From positions 558,001-622,000 of the forward strand of contig JAEZRC010000007.1 of NCBI GenBank assembly GCA_023440965.1: a stretch of 64,000 nucleotides of DNA, in the 5' to 3' direction. The position numbers were made by a program, and so were the translations under genes. This DNA is from Bacillota bacterium. GTDB lineage: Bacteria > Bacillota > Clostridia > Oscillospirales > Ruminococcaceae. The notes under the pieces are model-generated. The model saw only the letters and a program-made list of their open reading frames with translations, did not search any database and had not been told where the DNA came from. Positions 43,520 to 52,853 of the stretch are shown piece after piece. How positions within the stretch are numbered: the first letter of the stretch is position 1; every line of letters starts with the position of its first letter.

Positions 43520-44965
43520 TTACAACTGTCCATTTCGCAGAAGTTCAAGCCCTTCTGCCACAGCCTCCCGCTCATCAAAATGAATTTTTGTTTCATTTGC
43601 AAGAACCTGATAATCCTCGTGACCTTTTCCCGCAAGTAATATTATATCACCTTTTTGTGCAATTTTCAAAGCGTGGTATATAGCCAATCTTCTGTCTGCT
43701 TCTGTATAGTATGGCGTGCAAGTGTTTTCAAAGCCTGTTATAACTTCTTTTATTATTTCATCGGGGTCTTCATTTCTTGGATTATCAGAAGTGACAATAA
43801 CATAATCACTGTTTTTTGCTGCAATCGTAGCCATAATAGGACGCTTCTTTCTGTCCCTGTTCCCACCACATCCAAAAAGACATATAAGCCTTGCTTTTGT
43901 TACTGCTCTGATATTTGTAAGTATTTTTTCAAGTGCATCAGGTGTATGTGCATAATCACAGATTACCTTAAAGTCTGTATTTGTTTCAAGAACTTCTGCT
44001 CTGCCCTTTACGCCTTTATATGCAGAAATCACCTCAATAACCTTGTTCACATCAAAGCCAAGCTTATCACAGCAGGCTATTACAGCTGTCATATTTGAAA
44101 CATTGAAATAACCAGGCATTATCAAACTCACGTGGAATGTTCTGATACCATCAGAAAACCAAAATGTACTGCCGTCTGCTGAAAGCTTAACACAATCTGT
44201 ATAATAATCGCCTTTATTTTCAATAGTATATGAATATTTTGGGCAATTAATCTCTATAAAATATCTTCTCCCTGCTTCGTCATCAGCATTTATAATTGCA
44301 ACGTTGCAGGATTTAAAAATCAGCTTTTTCGCCTGATAATAATTCTCCATAGTGCCGTGAACATCAAGATGATCCTGAGTTAAATTAGTGAATATTGTTG
44401 CTGCATAATTTATTGGGTCTGTTCTGTGCTGTTCAAGTGCTTGTGAGGAAACCTCCATCGAAACATACTCGCATCCCTCATCAACCATCTGTCTTAGTAA
44501 TTTAAAAAGGTCGTATGATTCAGGAGTCGTTCTCTCAGTTTGCATAACCTTATCGCCTATACCATTATGGCTTGTGCCGATAAGACCTGTTTTCTTACCA
44601 CAGGCTGTTATAACCTTCTGAAGAACTGTCGTTATTGTTGTTTTTCCGTTTGTTCCAGTAACGCCAATGATTTTCAGCTTTTTTTCAGGATGATCAAACC
44701 AGTTTGCACAGACATATGCATAAGCTATTCTTGTGTTTGGAACAATCACCTGATTTTCAAGTCCTAAATCCTTTTCACATACTATTACTTTAGCACCATT
44801 TTCAATCATCTGCTGTGCGAAATCATGTCCGTCAAAGTTTTTTCCTTTTATGCAGACGAACAATGAACCCTCGCTGACACTATGAGAATCTGATGTTACA
44901 GAACTGATTTCTATGTCCGGTAAATTTGTAAGTACAATTCCATGTAGTAATGTATGAAGCTTCAT
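43520..44965 (-). CDS. murE: UDP-MurNAc-dipeptide:amino acid ligase, likely meso-DAP
   Basis: A 481-residue Mur ligase adding the third residue of the stem peptide. The ATP loop is GVTGTNGKTTITT (about 106-118). TSDNPRNEDPDEII (about 396-409) contains the DNPR box, associated with meso-diaminopimelate rather than lysine, so DAP-type peptidoglycan is expected. The carbamylated-Lys region and C-terminal GKGHEDYQ are present. It follows the PBP gene by 22 bases. Confidence 0.95.
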   Translation of the reverse strand: MKLHTLLHGIVLTNLPDIEISSVTSDSHSVSEGSLFVCIKGKNFDGHDFAQQMIENGAKVIVCEKDLGLENQVIVPNTRIAYAYVCANWFDHPEKKLKIIGVTGTNGKTTITTVLQKVITACGKKTGLIGTSHNGIGDKVMQTERTTPESYDLFKLLRQMVDEGCEYVSMEVSSQALEQHRTDPINYAATIFTNLTQDHLDVHGTMENYYQAKKLIFKSCNVAIINADDEAGRRYFIEINCPKYSYTIENKGDYYTDCVKLSADGSTFWFSDGIRTFHVSLIMPGYFNVSNMTAVIACCDKLGFDVNKVIEVISAYKGVKGRAEVLETNTDFKVICDYAHTPDALEKILTNIRAVTKARLICLFGCGGNRDRKKRPIMATIAAKNSDYVIVTSDNPRNEDPDEIIKEVITGFENTCTPYYTEADRRLAIYHALKIAQKGDIILLAGKGHEDYQVLANETKIHFDEREAVAEGLELLRNGQL

Positions 44966-44987
44966 TCAAAAAGCCTCCTTCTGTTAA

Positions 44988-47207
44988 TCAGCCTGTTTCG
45001 TTGTTGGTAACAAATTTTACTTCTACTACAGAGCCTTTAGGAAGCTTCTGCCCTTTACCTGTCTGAGATATAGCAAACGCACCTGGGCTGTTTGCCGCAC
45101 CACCTGTTGCCATGAAGTTCAGCCCTGCATTTGTTATTGCTTTATTTGCATCCTGTAGACTCATATTTGATACATCAGGTACATTTACAAGCTGTTCATT
45201 TAGATTATCCTGTGTGAATAAATATATCTTTCCATCCTTAGGCATTTTCGCACCTGCTGCCGGAATTTGCTTAACAACCTTTGTGCCACTGCCTACTACC
45301 TGTGGATTAACATACAATGATTTTAAAGTTTCAACAGCCTTTGCTGTTTCTTTTCCTGTAACATCAGGTACTACTACATTAAGTTTACTGTATTCTTCCT
45401 GTGTATATTCCTTAAAGTAACCAAGATAAGGGAGAGCTTCTTCAAATACTGATGATACAACCGGTGCTGCAACCAAGCTTCCGAAATATTTTCCTCCCAT
45501 TGGCTCATCAACCATAACAAGCATAATAATTTCAGGATCATCTGCTGGCGCAAAACCAACATATGAAGAAACATAAATACTGCTTCCTTCAGCTCTGCCG
45601 TATTCATCAATTTTCTGTGATGTTCCTGATTTACCGCCAATACGATAGCCCTGAATGTATGCATTGCTTCCACCGTTCGTTATAACAACAGATTCAAGAG
45701 TTTCTCTCATTATCTTTGAAGTTTCTTCTGATATAACCTGTCTTCTGATAATAGGTTCATATTGTTTTATAACATTATTGTTTGAGTCAACGACACGATT
45801 TACTACATAAGGAGTAACAAGCTTACCGCCATTTACAACAGCAGCATATGCTGTAATCATTTCCATAGGTGTGATTTTCAATGACTGACCAAATGAGCTA
45901 ACTGCGAGGTCAAGGGTTGTCATAACATCTTCACCACGTACGATACTGGTAGCTTCTCCTGGAAGGTCAATTCCTGATGGTTCTGTTATTCCATATGCCT
46001 TAAGGTACTGACTGAACTTATGCACGCCAAGACGCTGACCGATATCCATAAAAGCAGGGTTGCAGGAGTTTGTCATTGCCTGAACAAAATTCTGAGTACC
46101 GTGTCCCTGTGGCTTCCAACAACTGATATGCTCTCCACCGATTGTTACACCACCAGAGCAATGAAACTTTGTGTTTAGATCAATAACTTTTTCTTCAAGA
46201 GCTGCTGAGCCAGTCACTACCTTAAAAACTGAGCCAGGGTTATAAAGCTCTGTAATAGCTTTGTTCTTCCACTGCTTTTCCCATGCAATCTGGGTTTGCT
46301 TTGTGAGTTCATCGCCTGAAAGCTTGCTTAAAGCTTCTTTTACTGTCGAGTCTGTTATTTCTCTTGGATTATTCAAATCAAAGTCAGGTTCTGTTGCCAT
46401 TGCAAGAATCTGTCCAGTCTTTGCATTCATTACAATTGCACAGCCACGGTTCCTTGCCATGTTTGAAGATACAGCTTTTTTAAGTTCCTTTTCTACATAA
46501 TGCTGTAAAACGAGATCAATGTTAAGAACAAGTGAGTTTCCGTCCTGAGCATCAAAGCTCTGCTCATAACGATATGGCATCTGATGACCCATAGCATCCT
46601 TTGCTGATACTATTCTTCCATCTATTCCTGTTAAAAATTCATCATATTGCTTTTCTATGCCATATATTCCATTTCCGTCATAATTTGTAAAACCTATTAC
46701 ACTGGCAGCAAGATCGTTTTGTGGGTAATATCTTAATGTATCAGGATCGCATCCGATACTTGCGATATTCTCTTTTTTAATAAATTCCCTGATTTTATCT
46801 GCTGTGTTTTTTTCAACCTTTCTCTTTACAACCTCATATTGACTGTTCTTTGAAAGATACTTTTCTATCTTTTCTTTATCTACTTCAAGAGTTTCTGAAA
46901 GAGTATTGATAATTAAATCATGCTTCTTTTTATCATATTTGTCATATGTAACAGGGTCAATAAAAACATTATAAACAGTAGCACTCTGTGCAATAATCTG
47001 TCCGTTAGCATCCTTTATGGTTCCACGGTTTGCGTGAATTGTTCTACTTGCAAACTGCTGATTATTCGCAAGATTCTGATATTTATTGTTATCTCTTATT
47101 GAAATCACTATAAGATTTGATATAATTGTTACAGTAAACAAAACAAGTACTAAACCAATAACGCCAAATAATCTTCTTCGCATACTTGCTGTTGATTTTT
47201 CCGACAT
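44988..47207 (-). CDS. Class B penicillin-binding protein with two PASTA domains (PBP2x/SpoVD type)
   Basis: A 739-residue transpeptidase. After a basic N-terminus comes one membrane helix (about 13-37), a dimerisation domain with FASRTIHANRGTIKDANG (about 50-67), and the transpeptidase domain with SVFK (active-site Ser, about residue 329), SCN (about 382) and KSGTS (about 556). Two PASTA repeats end the protein (about 615-735). It crosslinks septal or spore-cortex wall with the SEDS partner FtsW. The ATG at 47207 is chosen because AAGGAG lies 7 bases before it. Whether it acts as vegetative PBP2x or as SpoVD is undecided; it is the only class B PBP here. Confidence 0.92.
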   Translation of the reverse strand: MSEKSTASMRRRLFGVIGLVLVLFTVTIISNLIVISIRDNNKYQNLANNQQFASRTIHANRGTIKDANGQIIAQSATVYNVFIDPVTYDKYDKKKHDLIINTLSETLEVDKEKIEKYLSKNSQYEVVKRKVEKNTADKIREFIKKENIASIGCDPDTLRYYPQNDLAASVIGFTNYDGNGIYGIEKQYDEFLTGIDGRIVSAKDAMGHQMPYRYEQSFDAQDGNSLVLNIDLVLQHYVEKELKKAVSSNMARNRGCAIVMNAKTGQILAMATEPDFDLNNPREITDSTVKEALSKLSGDELTKQTQIAWEKQWKNKAITELYNPGSVFKVVTGSAALEEKVIDLNTKFHCSGGVTIGGEHISCWKPQGHGTQNFVQAMTNSCNPAFMDIGQRLGVHKFSQYLKAYGITEPSGIDLPGEATSIVRGEDVMTTLDLAVSSFGQSLKITPMEMITAYAAVVNGGKLVTPYVVNRVVDSNNNVIKQYEPIIRRQVISEETSKIMRETLESVVITNGGSNAYIQGYRIGGKSGTSQKIDEYGRAEGSSIYVSSYVGFAPADDPEIIMLVMVDEPMGGKYFGSLVAAPVVSSVFEEALPYLGYFKEYTQEEYSKLNVVVPDVTGKETAKAVETLKSLYVNPQVVGSGTKVVKQIPAAGAKMPKDGKIYLFTQDNLNEQLVNVPDVSNMSLQDANKAITNAGLNFMATGGAANSPGAFAISQTGKGQKLPKGSVVEVKFVTNNETG

Positions 47208-47321
47208 AAGCAATCTCCTTGTTAGCTTTTTATACAAAGAAAGCTAAGTCTAATTGCCCACTATTTTAAGATGTGAAATATGTGGGAATAGCTTAACTCT
47301 CTCAACAATATATTTTATTCA

Positions 47322-47792
47322 TTATGCTCCAATATATTCCAAAGCACCTTTAAACCAGTTTTTTATTGAAACAAAAACATTGTCATCTTCTTGTACGACT
47401 TCGATTTTGTTTTCCTTCTGAACCTGAACGTAATCCTTCTGATTATTGTCAAGCTTCTTTAATCCCAAAGTATTAACGGCATAATCTTCAATAGATTGTA
47501 TAGAAGTTTTGGATTCCAGCTCAGTTTCCATTGAAGCATTTGCAGTGCTGATATTATCAAGCTGTTTATTCAGATCTGAAGCCTCACCATACATCTGGCT
47601 TATCTGAACCTTTCCGTAAAGAATCGCACAAAGAAGGCAAAGAGCGGCAACGGCAGTAATAAATGATTTGACAGCTGAAACTGTGTGAATATCTGCAGTA
47701 TTCTTTTTAACCTGAATTCTCTTTTCCGGTTGTTTCTGTGGCAGATTCTCATAAATCGAATAATCATATGCAAGATTATTTGCTTTTGCCAT
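47322..47792 (-). CDS. ftsL: FtsL-like divisome protein
   Basis: A 156-residue bitopic protein: hydrophilic N-terminus (1-45), one membrane helix (about 46-66), then a leucine-zipper-like coiled coil (about 70-105) and an acidic tail containing EVVQEDDNV. Sequence conservation in FtsL is low; the call rests on topology and on position between rsmH and the PBP. The ATG at 47792 has GGGGAG 8 bases upstream; a GTG three codons earlier is too close to that site. Confidence 0.8.
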   Translation of the reverse strand: MAKANNLAYDYSIYENLPQKQPEKRIQVKKNTADIHTVSAVKSFITAVAALCLLCAILYGKVQISQMYGEASDLNKQLDNISTANASMETELESKTSIQSIEDYAVNTLGLKKLDNNQKDYVQVQKENKIEVVQEDDNVFVSIKNWFKGALEYIGA

Positions 47793-47797
47793 TTTTA

Positions 47798-48724
47798 TCA
47801 CTCCCCTAATCTTTCTATTATCCTTAACTTTGCACTTCTGCTTCTGTTGTTGTTTTCAAGTTCTTCCTGAGCAGCTTCTATTGGTTTTTTATTTATTAAT
47901 TGTCCCTGTGGCTTCTTCTCGCATATACACTGCGGGAAATCCGGCGGACAGATACATCCCTTACACCATCCTGCAAATCTTTGCTTTACTATTCTATCTT
48001 CAAGTGAATGGAAGGTTATTACTGCAAGTCTTCCACCTGGCTTTAATACTGAGAAAGCTTTATCAAGCCCAGTTGACAGATGCTCAAATTCATTGTTGAC
48101 GGCAATTCTTATTGCCTGAAAGGTTTTTTTGCAAGGATTTTTTTCTCTTCTTACTTTTGCTGGAACGCTTTCTTTAATTATTTCTGCAAGTTCAAGCGTT
48201 GTTTTTATTGATGAATTTTCTCTTTGCTTTACAATCCTTGAAGCAATGCTTCTTGAAAATTTCTCTTCACCAAACTCAAAAATAATTTTTGAAAGCTGTT
48301 CATAAGAATAGTTATTTATTATATCGTAGGCTGATGTGCCTTCCTGACTCATTCTCATATCAAGCGGTGCATCAACATGATACGAGAAACCTCGTTCCCC
48401 TGTATCAAGCTGATAGGAGGATACACCTAAATCAAGAAGAACACCATCAACCTTATCAATATCAAGATTTTTCAAGACCTCATCAATTTCCGAGTAATTA
48501 CTTTTAACTACTGTCGCGTTAAATTCCTGTAGCCTTTCTTTAGCTACTTCTACTGCAGTAGGGTCGCGGTCAATAGCGATGAGTCTTCCACCATTAAGAT
48601 GCTTGGCAATTTCTCTTGAATGGCCAGCTCCGCCAGCTGTTGCATCAACATATATTCCGTCAGGATTTATATTTAAGCCTTCAATACTCTCACTTAATAA
48701 AACAGATATATGTTTAAATTCCAC
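47798..48724 (-). CDS. rsmH: 16S rRNA (cytosine-1402 N4)-methyltransferase
   Basis: A 308-residue SAM-dependent methyltransferase (MraW). It starts with HISVLLSESIEGLNI, has the SAM loop YVDATAGGAGHSREI (about 25-39), VLLDLGVSSYQLD (about 95-107), and PGGRLAVITFHSLEDRIVK (about 230-248). A Cys-rich insert CKGCICPPDFPQCIC (about 255) is common in this family. The start is GTG, with AAAGGGA upstream. It overlaps nothing and follows mraZ by 18 bases. Confidence 0.96.
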   Translation of the reverse strand: MEFKHISVLLSESIEGLNINPDGIYVDATAGGAGHSREIAKHLNGGRLIAIDRDPTAVEVAKERLQEFNATVVKSNYSEIDEVLKNLDIDKVDGVLLDLGVSSYQLDTGERGFSYHVDAPLDMRMSQEGTSAYDIINNYSYEQLSKIIFEFGEEKFSRSIASRIVKQRENSSIKTTLELAEIIKESVPAKVRREKNPCKKTFQAIRIAVNNEFEHLSTGLDKAFSVLKPGGRLAVITFHSLEDRIVKQRFAGWCKGCICPPDFPQCICEKKPQGQLINKKPIEAAQEELENNNRSRSAKLRIIERLGE

Positions 48725-48742
48725 TTTTGAATTCCCTTTCGG

Positions 48743-49174
48743 TTAAAAATCTATACCTTCCATTGCTTCTTCAAGCTTGTTGGAAGTAAAGTCCTCATTG
48801 AACTTATCCCATTTAGCCTTATCCCAGATTTCTGCTCTGGTCGAAGCGCCTATTACTATAATATCCTTTTCAAGTCCAGCATAATCACGAAGTGTCTGAG
48901 GGATTAAAATTCTCCCTTGCTTATCAGCTTCAACTTCACAGGCACCCGCCATAAAAAATCTCTGAAGTTCACGTCCCTTTGATAATGGAACCTGTCTTAT
49001 TTTATCAGCAAGTTCTTCAAAGCCTTCGGTGGAGTAAACGAAAAGACAGCCGTCAAGCCCTTTAGTAATGATGAACACATCGCCGAGTATTTCCCTAAGC
49101 TTTGTTGAGAAATTCATTCTGCCCTTAACATCCATATTATGTGTATATGTTCCCATTAACATTCCACTTGACAA
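48743..49174 (-). CDS. mraZ: Transcriptional regulator MraZ
   Basis: A 143-residue protein made of two AbrB-like DNA-binding halves, each with a DxxGR signature: MDVKGRMN (about 14-21) and ADKQGRILIP (about 84-93). It is the repressor of the division cluster it leads, acting on GTG-rich repeats upstream. The TTG at 49174 is chosen because AGGAGG lies 8 bases before it; the ATG four codons on (49162) is 20 bases away but gives the more usual N-terminus. Confidence 0.94.
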   Translation of the reverse strand: MSSGMLMGTYTHNMDVKGRMNFSTKLREILGDVFIITKGLDGCLFVYSTEGFEELADKIRQVPLSKGRELQRFFMAGACEVEADKQGRILIPQTLRDYAGLEKDIIVIGASTRAEIWDKAKWDKFNEDFTSNKLEEAMEGIDF

Positions 49175-49203
49175 TCTGTCCACCTCCTTTTTGGGTTTTG
49201 ACA

Positions 49204-49227
49204 CCACTTTGAACCACTTTTCACCAC
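49204..49227 (-). promoter_or_regulatory. MraZ operator: three GTGG boxes at 10-bp spacing
   Basis: GTGG occurs on the minus strand at 49227-49224, 49217-49214 and 49207-49204, each preceded by AA or AT-rich spacers. Short G-rich repeats at one helical turn are the known MraZ binding pattern. Here they lie just after the predicted transcription start. Confidence 0.8.
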
Positions 49228-49236
49228 CATGTCATT

Positions 49237-49265
49237 ATTATACAACCTTTATTTGAAAAAATCAA
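49237..49265 (-). promoter_or_regulatory. Promoter of the division cluster
   Basis: TTGATT, 17 bases, TATAAT on the minus strand, directly before the GTGG boxes. Confidence 0.7.
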
Positions 49266-49333
49266 CAGTTAGTACCAAATATGGGTGCATAGAAACTTAA
49301 CAATTTTTAAAGTATATGGTTATGAAAAGTGCA

Positions 49334-49374
49334 CAAAAAAAGGCTTTAAACTAATGTGAATTAGCTTAAAACCT
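49334..49374 (-). terminator. Terminator of the pdxK-ECF operon
   Basis: 14-bp stem with two mismatches (AGGCTTTAAACTAA), 6-base loop and seven Ts on the minus strand, about 100 bases after the ECF gene. A second small hairpin (AAACTTAA) overlaps the gene end. Confidence 0.7.
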
Positions 49375-49470
49375 AATAAATAAAACGTATGTTCTCGGTT
49401 TCCGTGTTGAGAATAATGTAAATATTTTATGAACTAAATTGCAAAAAGAAGAAATCATAAACTTAAGACA

Positions 49471-50001
49471 TTATTTTAAGTTTATTTTGCCTTTTATATT
49501 AATTCCATCAAGAGCACTTCCAATAAATAAAAATAATATTGCACTTCCACCAGCCTGAATTAGATTACCTGGAATAGTAGCAATCATCTGTGCTTTGAAG
49601 CTTGTATCCTTGTATAATATTAAAGCAACAATAAAATAGCCGACAACTGTTACTATAGATGAGAGAATAAGTGCAATTATTGAACGCTTTGAAACGATTT
49701 TTTCTCCTCTTGCTCTTAATAGATAAAAGCAGCTTGCATTTATGCTTTTTACTATTAAAGTAGGAATTGCATAAATAGCATAGCCAGAAATAAGGTCAGA
49801 AAGTGCTCCGCCAACTCCACCGACTAAAATTCCACAAGGGAGAGGCAATAAAACTGATGACAAATAAATCATTGAGTCACCAAGATGTACATAACCATTA
49901 CCCACAGGGACGTGAATAAACGCAGTCATTACTACTGTCAGCGCCATAAAAAGCCCTGAAAATACTATTATTTTAATCATATTTGTTGATTTATTCTTCA
50001 A
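49471..50001 (-). CDS. ECF transporter substrate-binding (S) subunit, probably vitamin B6-related
   Basis: A 176-residue membrane protein with six helices of the ECF S-component type; VGNGYVHLGDSMIYLSSVLLPLPCGILVGGVGGALSDLI (from about 33) is characteristic. It binds a vitamin and docks on the shared ECF module, not encoded here. The TTG at 50001 is chosen because TTGGAGGAAACACC precedes it; it overlaps pdxK by 11 bases. Tight coupling to a pyridoxine kinase suggests pyridoxine or a related pyridine/pyrimidine as substrate; this is inferred from context only. Confidence 0.82.
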   Translation of the reverse strand: MKNKSTNMIKIIVFSGLFMALTVVMTAFIHVPVGNGYVHLGDSMIYLSSVLLPLPCGILVGGVGGALSDLISGYAIYAIPTLIVKSINASCFYLLRARGEKIVSKRSIIALILSSIVTVVGYFIVALILYKDTSFKAQMIATIPGNLIQAGGSAILFLFIGSALDGINIKGKINLK

Positions 50002-50827
50002 AGGTGTTTCCTCCAAGCGTATATAATAATGGTTCGAACAACACTCCTTCAGCAACAGGAGCGTTGTTTTTTATTGTGAATTCAAGACATTTATAAATAT
50101 ATTCTGATGCAGTTTTTGTTGCTGAAATAAGTGAATTGCCTTTCACAAGTGAGCCTGTAAGTACTGATGCAAATATATCACCAGTACCAGAAAACGCTTT
50201 GCTTGCTTTAGGAATAAAAACTGGCATGGCTTTACCATTCTCATAAACAAAATTAACAAGAGTATCATCATTATCGATACCTGTTATGACAACTGACTTT
50301 GTTCCGATATCACAAAGCTTTTTAGCAAGCATTTCTGCCATATCAAGCGATATATTTTCACCTGTGTATTCAGTGTCTGTGAGATAACAAGCTTCAGTAA
50401 CATTAGGGGTAATTACATCAGCGAGTGAAACAAGTCGTTTCATTTCTGTACACATTTTTTCGGTATAGGTTGAGTATATATGCCCGTTATCGCCCATAAC
50501 CGTATCAATAACACACAAAGGCTTTCCATCATATGCTTTAATAAGCTCCTCGGTAATTCTTATCTGTTCAAAAGAGCCAAGAAAGCCACTGTAAACTGCA
50601 TCAAATTCAATTTCGCTATCCTTCCAGTTCTGAATATACTGGGGGAGAATTTCAGTAAGGTCCTTAAAATAAAAACTTTCAAAGCCCGTATGGCGTGACA
50701 GGATTGCTGTCGGCAAAGGACAGCATTGAACACCCATTACTGATAAAACCGGAATGGCTATTGTAAGAGAGCAACGTCCTATCCCTGACATATCGTTAAT
50801 TGCTGCTACTTTTGGAACTGTGTACAC
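49991..50827 (-). CDS. pdxK: Pyridoxine/pyridoxal kinase
   Basis: A 278-residue ribokinase-fold enzyme phosphorylating vitamin B6 vitamers. AAINDMSGIGRCSLTIAIPVLS (about 8-29) resembles PdxY/PdxK, VMGDNGHIY (about 112-120) and ITPNVTEACYL (about 139) are family text, and FSGTGDIFASVL (about 219-230) holds the anion hole and catalytic Asp. The start is GTG at 50827 with AGGGGG 7 bases upstream. Paired with the ECF subunit, it probably traps imported vitamin by phosphorylation. Confidence 0.88.
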   Translation of the reverse strand: MYTVPKVAAINDMSGIGRCSLTIAIPVLSVMGVQCCPLPTAILSRHTGFESFYFKDLTEILPQYIQNWKDSEIEFDAVYSGFLGSFEQIRITEELIKAYDGKPLCVIDTVMGDNGHIYSTYTEKMCTEMKRLVSLADVITPNVTEACYLTDTEYTGENISLDMAEMLAKKLCDIGTKSVVITGIDNDDTLVNFVYENGKAMPVFIPKASKAFSGTGDIFASVLTGSLVKGNSLISATKTASEYIYKCLEFTIKNNAPVAEGVLFEPLLYTLGGNTFEE

Positions 50828-51207
50828 TATTTTTCCCCCTATATTTTGTTAACAACTATATTGTATAGCAACTACATTAAAATATCAAAACAGTAACTAA
50901 ACTTTATCATAATAGTATATTTGTTTATTTATAACAAATATATAAGTGGATGATTATTATTTTATATTATTTATTAACAAAAATTTTCATGTGCATTGCT
51001 TGATAAATATTATGCATTTGTTTTATTGAACAATTTGTAGGCTGTGAGAAATGCTTTTTTAGTAATATAGTAGATAACTAAAAAATATCTGTCTTTATAA
51101 AACCAACAAATATATATATGTTGTTATTGTAGCTATTTTTTAAATTCTGCATATTATAAATTGAATAAATAAACCATTTAGGGTATAAATGTATTGGAGG
51201 GGTATAA
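50828..51207. other. Intergenic stretch between pdxK and the PRK06851-type gene
   Basis: No gene seen. The pdxK side has the near-symmetric CTATATTGTATAG (50855-50867), possibly an operator. The right side has TTGGAGGGG as the ribosome site of the gene at 51208 and no promoter that stands out from the AT-rich background. Confidence 0.5.
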
Positions 51208-52284
51208 ATGTCATTTGTTAAAAGCGAGTTTTTCCTTGGGGGAGTTTCACAAGCAGGCTTTCAAACGCATTTTAATAAAGAAATTGAAAAATCAGGAATT
51301 TTTACATATATTCTGAAAGGCGGAGCAGGAACAGGAAAATCCACTCTTTTAAAGAAAATTGCAAAAGAATTCGAGGATAAGGATGATGTTGCAATATATC
51401 ATTGCTCAAGCGATCCAAATTCTCTTGACGCTGTTATATTAAAGAATGCAGGTATAGTTATTGTTGACGGAACGGCTCCGCACGTGTTTGATCCTATATA
51501 TGCAGGAGTATGCCAGAAGATAATCAACTTGGGCGAATTCTGGGACGACAACATTCTTGAAAAGAATTATCTTGAAATTATTACTGTTACCAACGAAAAT
51601 CTTAAGTGGCATAAGAGATGCAGAAATTTTGTAAGTGCTCTGTCTTCTTTATACTCTGACACATACACTATAGGTCAGGAAGCATTGAATTACAAAAAGC
51701 TTGAAGCTTTCATTGAAAGACTTGCCACAAAAGTCCTCCCAAAAACAAAACTCACTGACGGCTCAACAGAATTTTCACAGCTTTCAGCCCTGACACCTGA
51801 TGGATATGTTACTTTACTTGATACCACAAAAGATTATGATAATATATATGTTCTCAATGATACGTATTTTGCCGGTTCAGATTTATTGCTTCGTGATTTT
51901 GCTACTATTGCGACAATGAAGGGCTTTGATGTTGTTATAAGTGAATGTACACTGCTCTCCCCTGCAGTATATGAACATCTTCTTATTCCATCATTAAAGA
52001 CAGCTTTCATTTCATCAACACCTATTAACAATAATGATATTCCTGATGCCAACATAATAAACTTCCAGAGGTTTTATGACAAGGCATTGATATCTCAGAA
52101 GAAGCAGAGACTCTCTTTTAACAATAAGGCCTGCGACGATATAATCTGTGAGGCAATAAGTGCACTTTCAAATGCAAAAACTGTTCACGATGATATTGAG
52201 GCTTTTTATATCAAAGCAATGGATTATGACAAAGTTGATGTTACCTGCAAGAATGTCATTGAAGATATCAAGAGATTATATTAA
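51208..52284 (+). CDS. PRK06851-type P-loop ATPase
   Basis: A 358-residue protein like the PRK06851 family of Bacillus and Clostridia, of unknown function. GGAGTGKSTLLKKIA (about 38-52) is Walker A, IYHCSSDPNSLDAVIL (about 63-78) and VDGTAPHVFDPIYAG (about 87-101) are signature text of the family. A second domain (about 195-358) is more divergent and lacks an evident second P-loop. TTGGAGGGG precedes the ATG. It is monocistronic and convergent with yjdF. Expression during sporulation is sometimes assumed for such genes; nothing here shows it. Confidence 0.78.
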   Translation: MSFVKSEFFLGGVSQAGFQTHFNKEIEKSGIFTYILKGGAGTGKSTLLKKIAKEFEDKDDVAIYHCSSDPNSLDAVILKNAGIVIVDGTAPHVFDPIYAGVCQKIINLGEFWDDNILEKNYLEIITVTNENLKWHKRCRNFVSALSSLYSDTYTIGQEALNYKKLEAFIERLATKVLPKTKLTDGSTEFSQLSALTPDGYVTLLDTTKDYDNIYVLNDTYFAGSDLLLRDFATIATMKGFDVVISECTLLSPAVYEHLLIPSLKTAFISSTPINNNDIPDANIINFQRFYDKALISQKKQRLSFNNKACDDIICEAISALSNAKTVHDDIEAFYIKAMDYDKVDVTCKNVIEDIKRLY

Positions 52285-52290
52285 AAAAGC

Positions 52291-52319
52291 AAGCACAGAG
52301 GTTAATGTCCTCTGTGCTT
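52291..52319. terminator. Bidirectional terminator overlapping the yjdF stop
   Basis: Perfect 11-bp stem (AAGCACAGAGG and complement) with a 7-base loop; the yjdF stop codon (minus) lies in the loop. T runs occur on both strands. Confidence 0.85.
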
Positions 52320-52718
52320 TTCTTTTCGTTTTTCCTGACGCAATCTGAACCTAAGCTCTTTTTCTTCTTCACGCTTTTCGCGGGAAACTGTTTTCTTTTG
52401 CAATTTCCATTCTTCCTGCAGAAGCTTTAAAGCTTGCTGTGCTTTTGTGCCAATGCCCTTATTCTGTAATTGCTTATTGATAGCCCTTTGAATACGTTTT
52501 GGATTAATGTGCTTTTCTTCTTTCACAGAACTGATAGACTCCCCAAAACACAAACGGCTATAATTCTTGAGAAAGTATTCGTAAACTTCATAATCCTTTG
52601 GTTCTGCACCAAAAGTAATTTTGCACACTTCATACTTTTCGCAATGCTCACGCTCAAAAACTGCAATCCAGAATAGTTCATCAAACATAACTGTAATTTT
52701 AGAAAATGTCGTTGCCAT
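52302..52718 (-). CDS. yjdF: YjdF family protein (DUF2992)
   Basis: A 138-residue protein. FDELFWIAVFE, CKITFGAEPKDYEVYEYFLKNY (from about 33) and GTKAQQALKLL (about 94-104) followed by a very basic, coiled-coil tail ending RQEKRKEKHRGH are diagnostic of YjdF. Its function is not established; in Bacillus and relatives its gene follows a riboswitch that responds to aza-aromatic compounds, suggesting a role in coping with toxic aromatics. The same leader is seen here. Confidence 0.93.
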   Translation of the reverse strand: MATTFSKITVMFDELFWIAVFEREHCEKYEVCKITFGAEPKDYEVYEYFLKNYSRLCFGESISSVKEEKHINPKRIQRAINKQLQNKGIGTKAQQALKLLQEEWKLQKKTVSREKREEEKELRFRLRQEKRKEKHRGH

Positions 52719-52740
52719 AGGGTACCTCCTTAATAAATGC

Positions 52741-52830
52741 TTTCAAAGAACGGACAACCAAGGAGGCAGGTTACTGACAGTTTTTACTGCGTCCGGACTA
52801 CCAACCGGAACTGTGTTTTTATCTTTGAAT
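52741..52830 (-). promoter_or_regulatory. yjdF-motif riboswitch
   Basis: The minus-strand leader is closed by TTCAAAG / CTTTGAA and contains GGTAGTCCGGACGCAGT and CAGTAACCTGCCTCC, the conserved core of yjdF-motif RNAs as I recall them. It ends about 20 bases before the AAGGAGG site of yjdF. Known members bind aza-aromatic ligands and raise translation. Confidence 0.82.
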
Positions 52831-52853
52831 AAGTAACATAATTTATATATAAT

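Noticed and set aside
43501..43635. N-terminal extension of murF into murE
   Set aside because: The frame is open but reads through murE; the correctly spaced GAGG site points to 43500.
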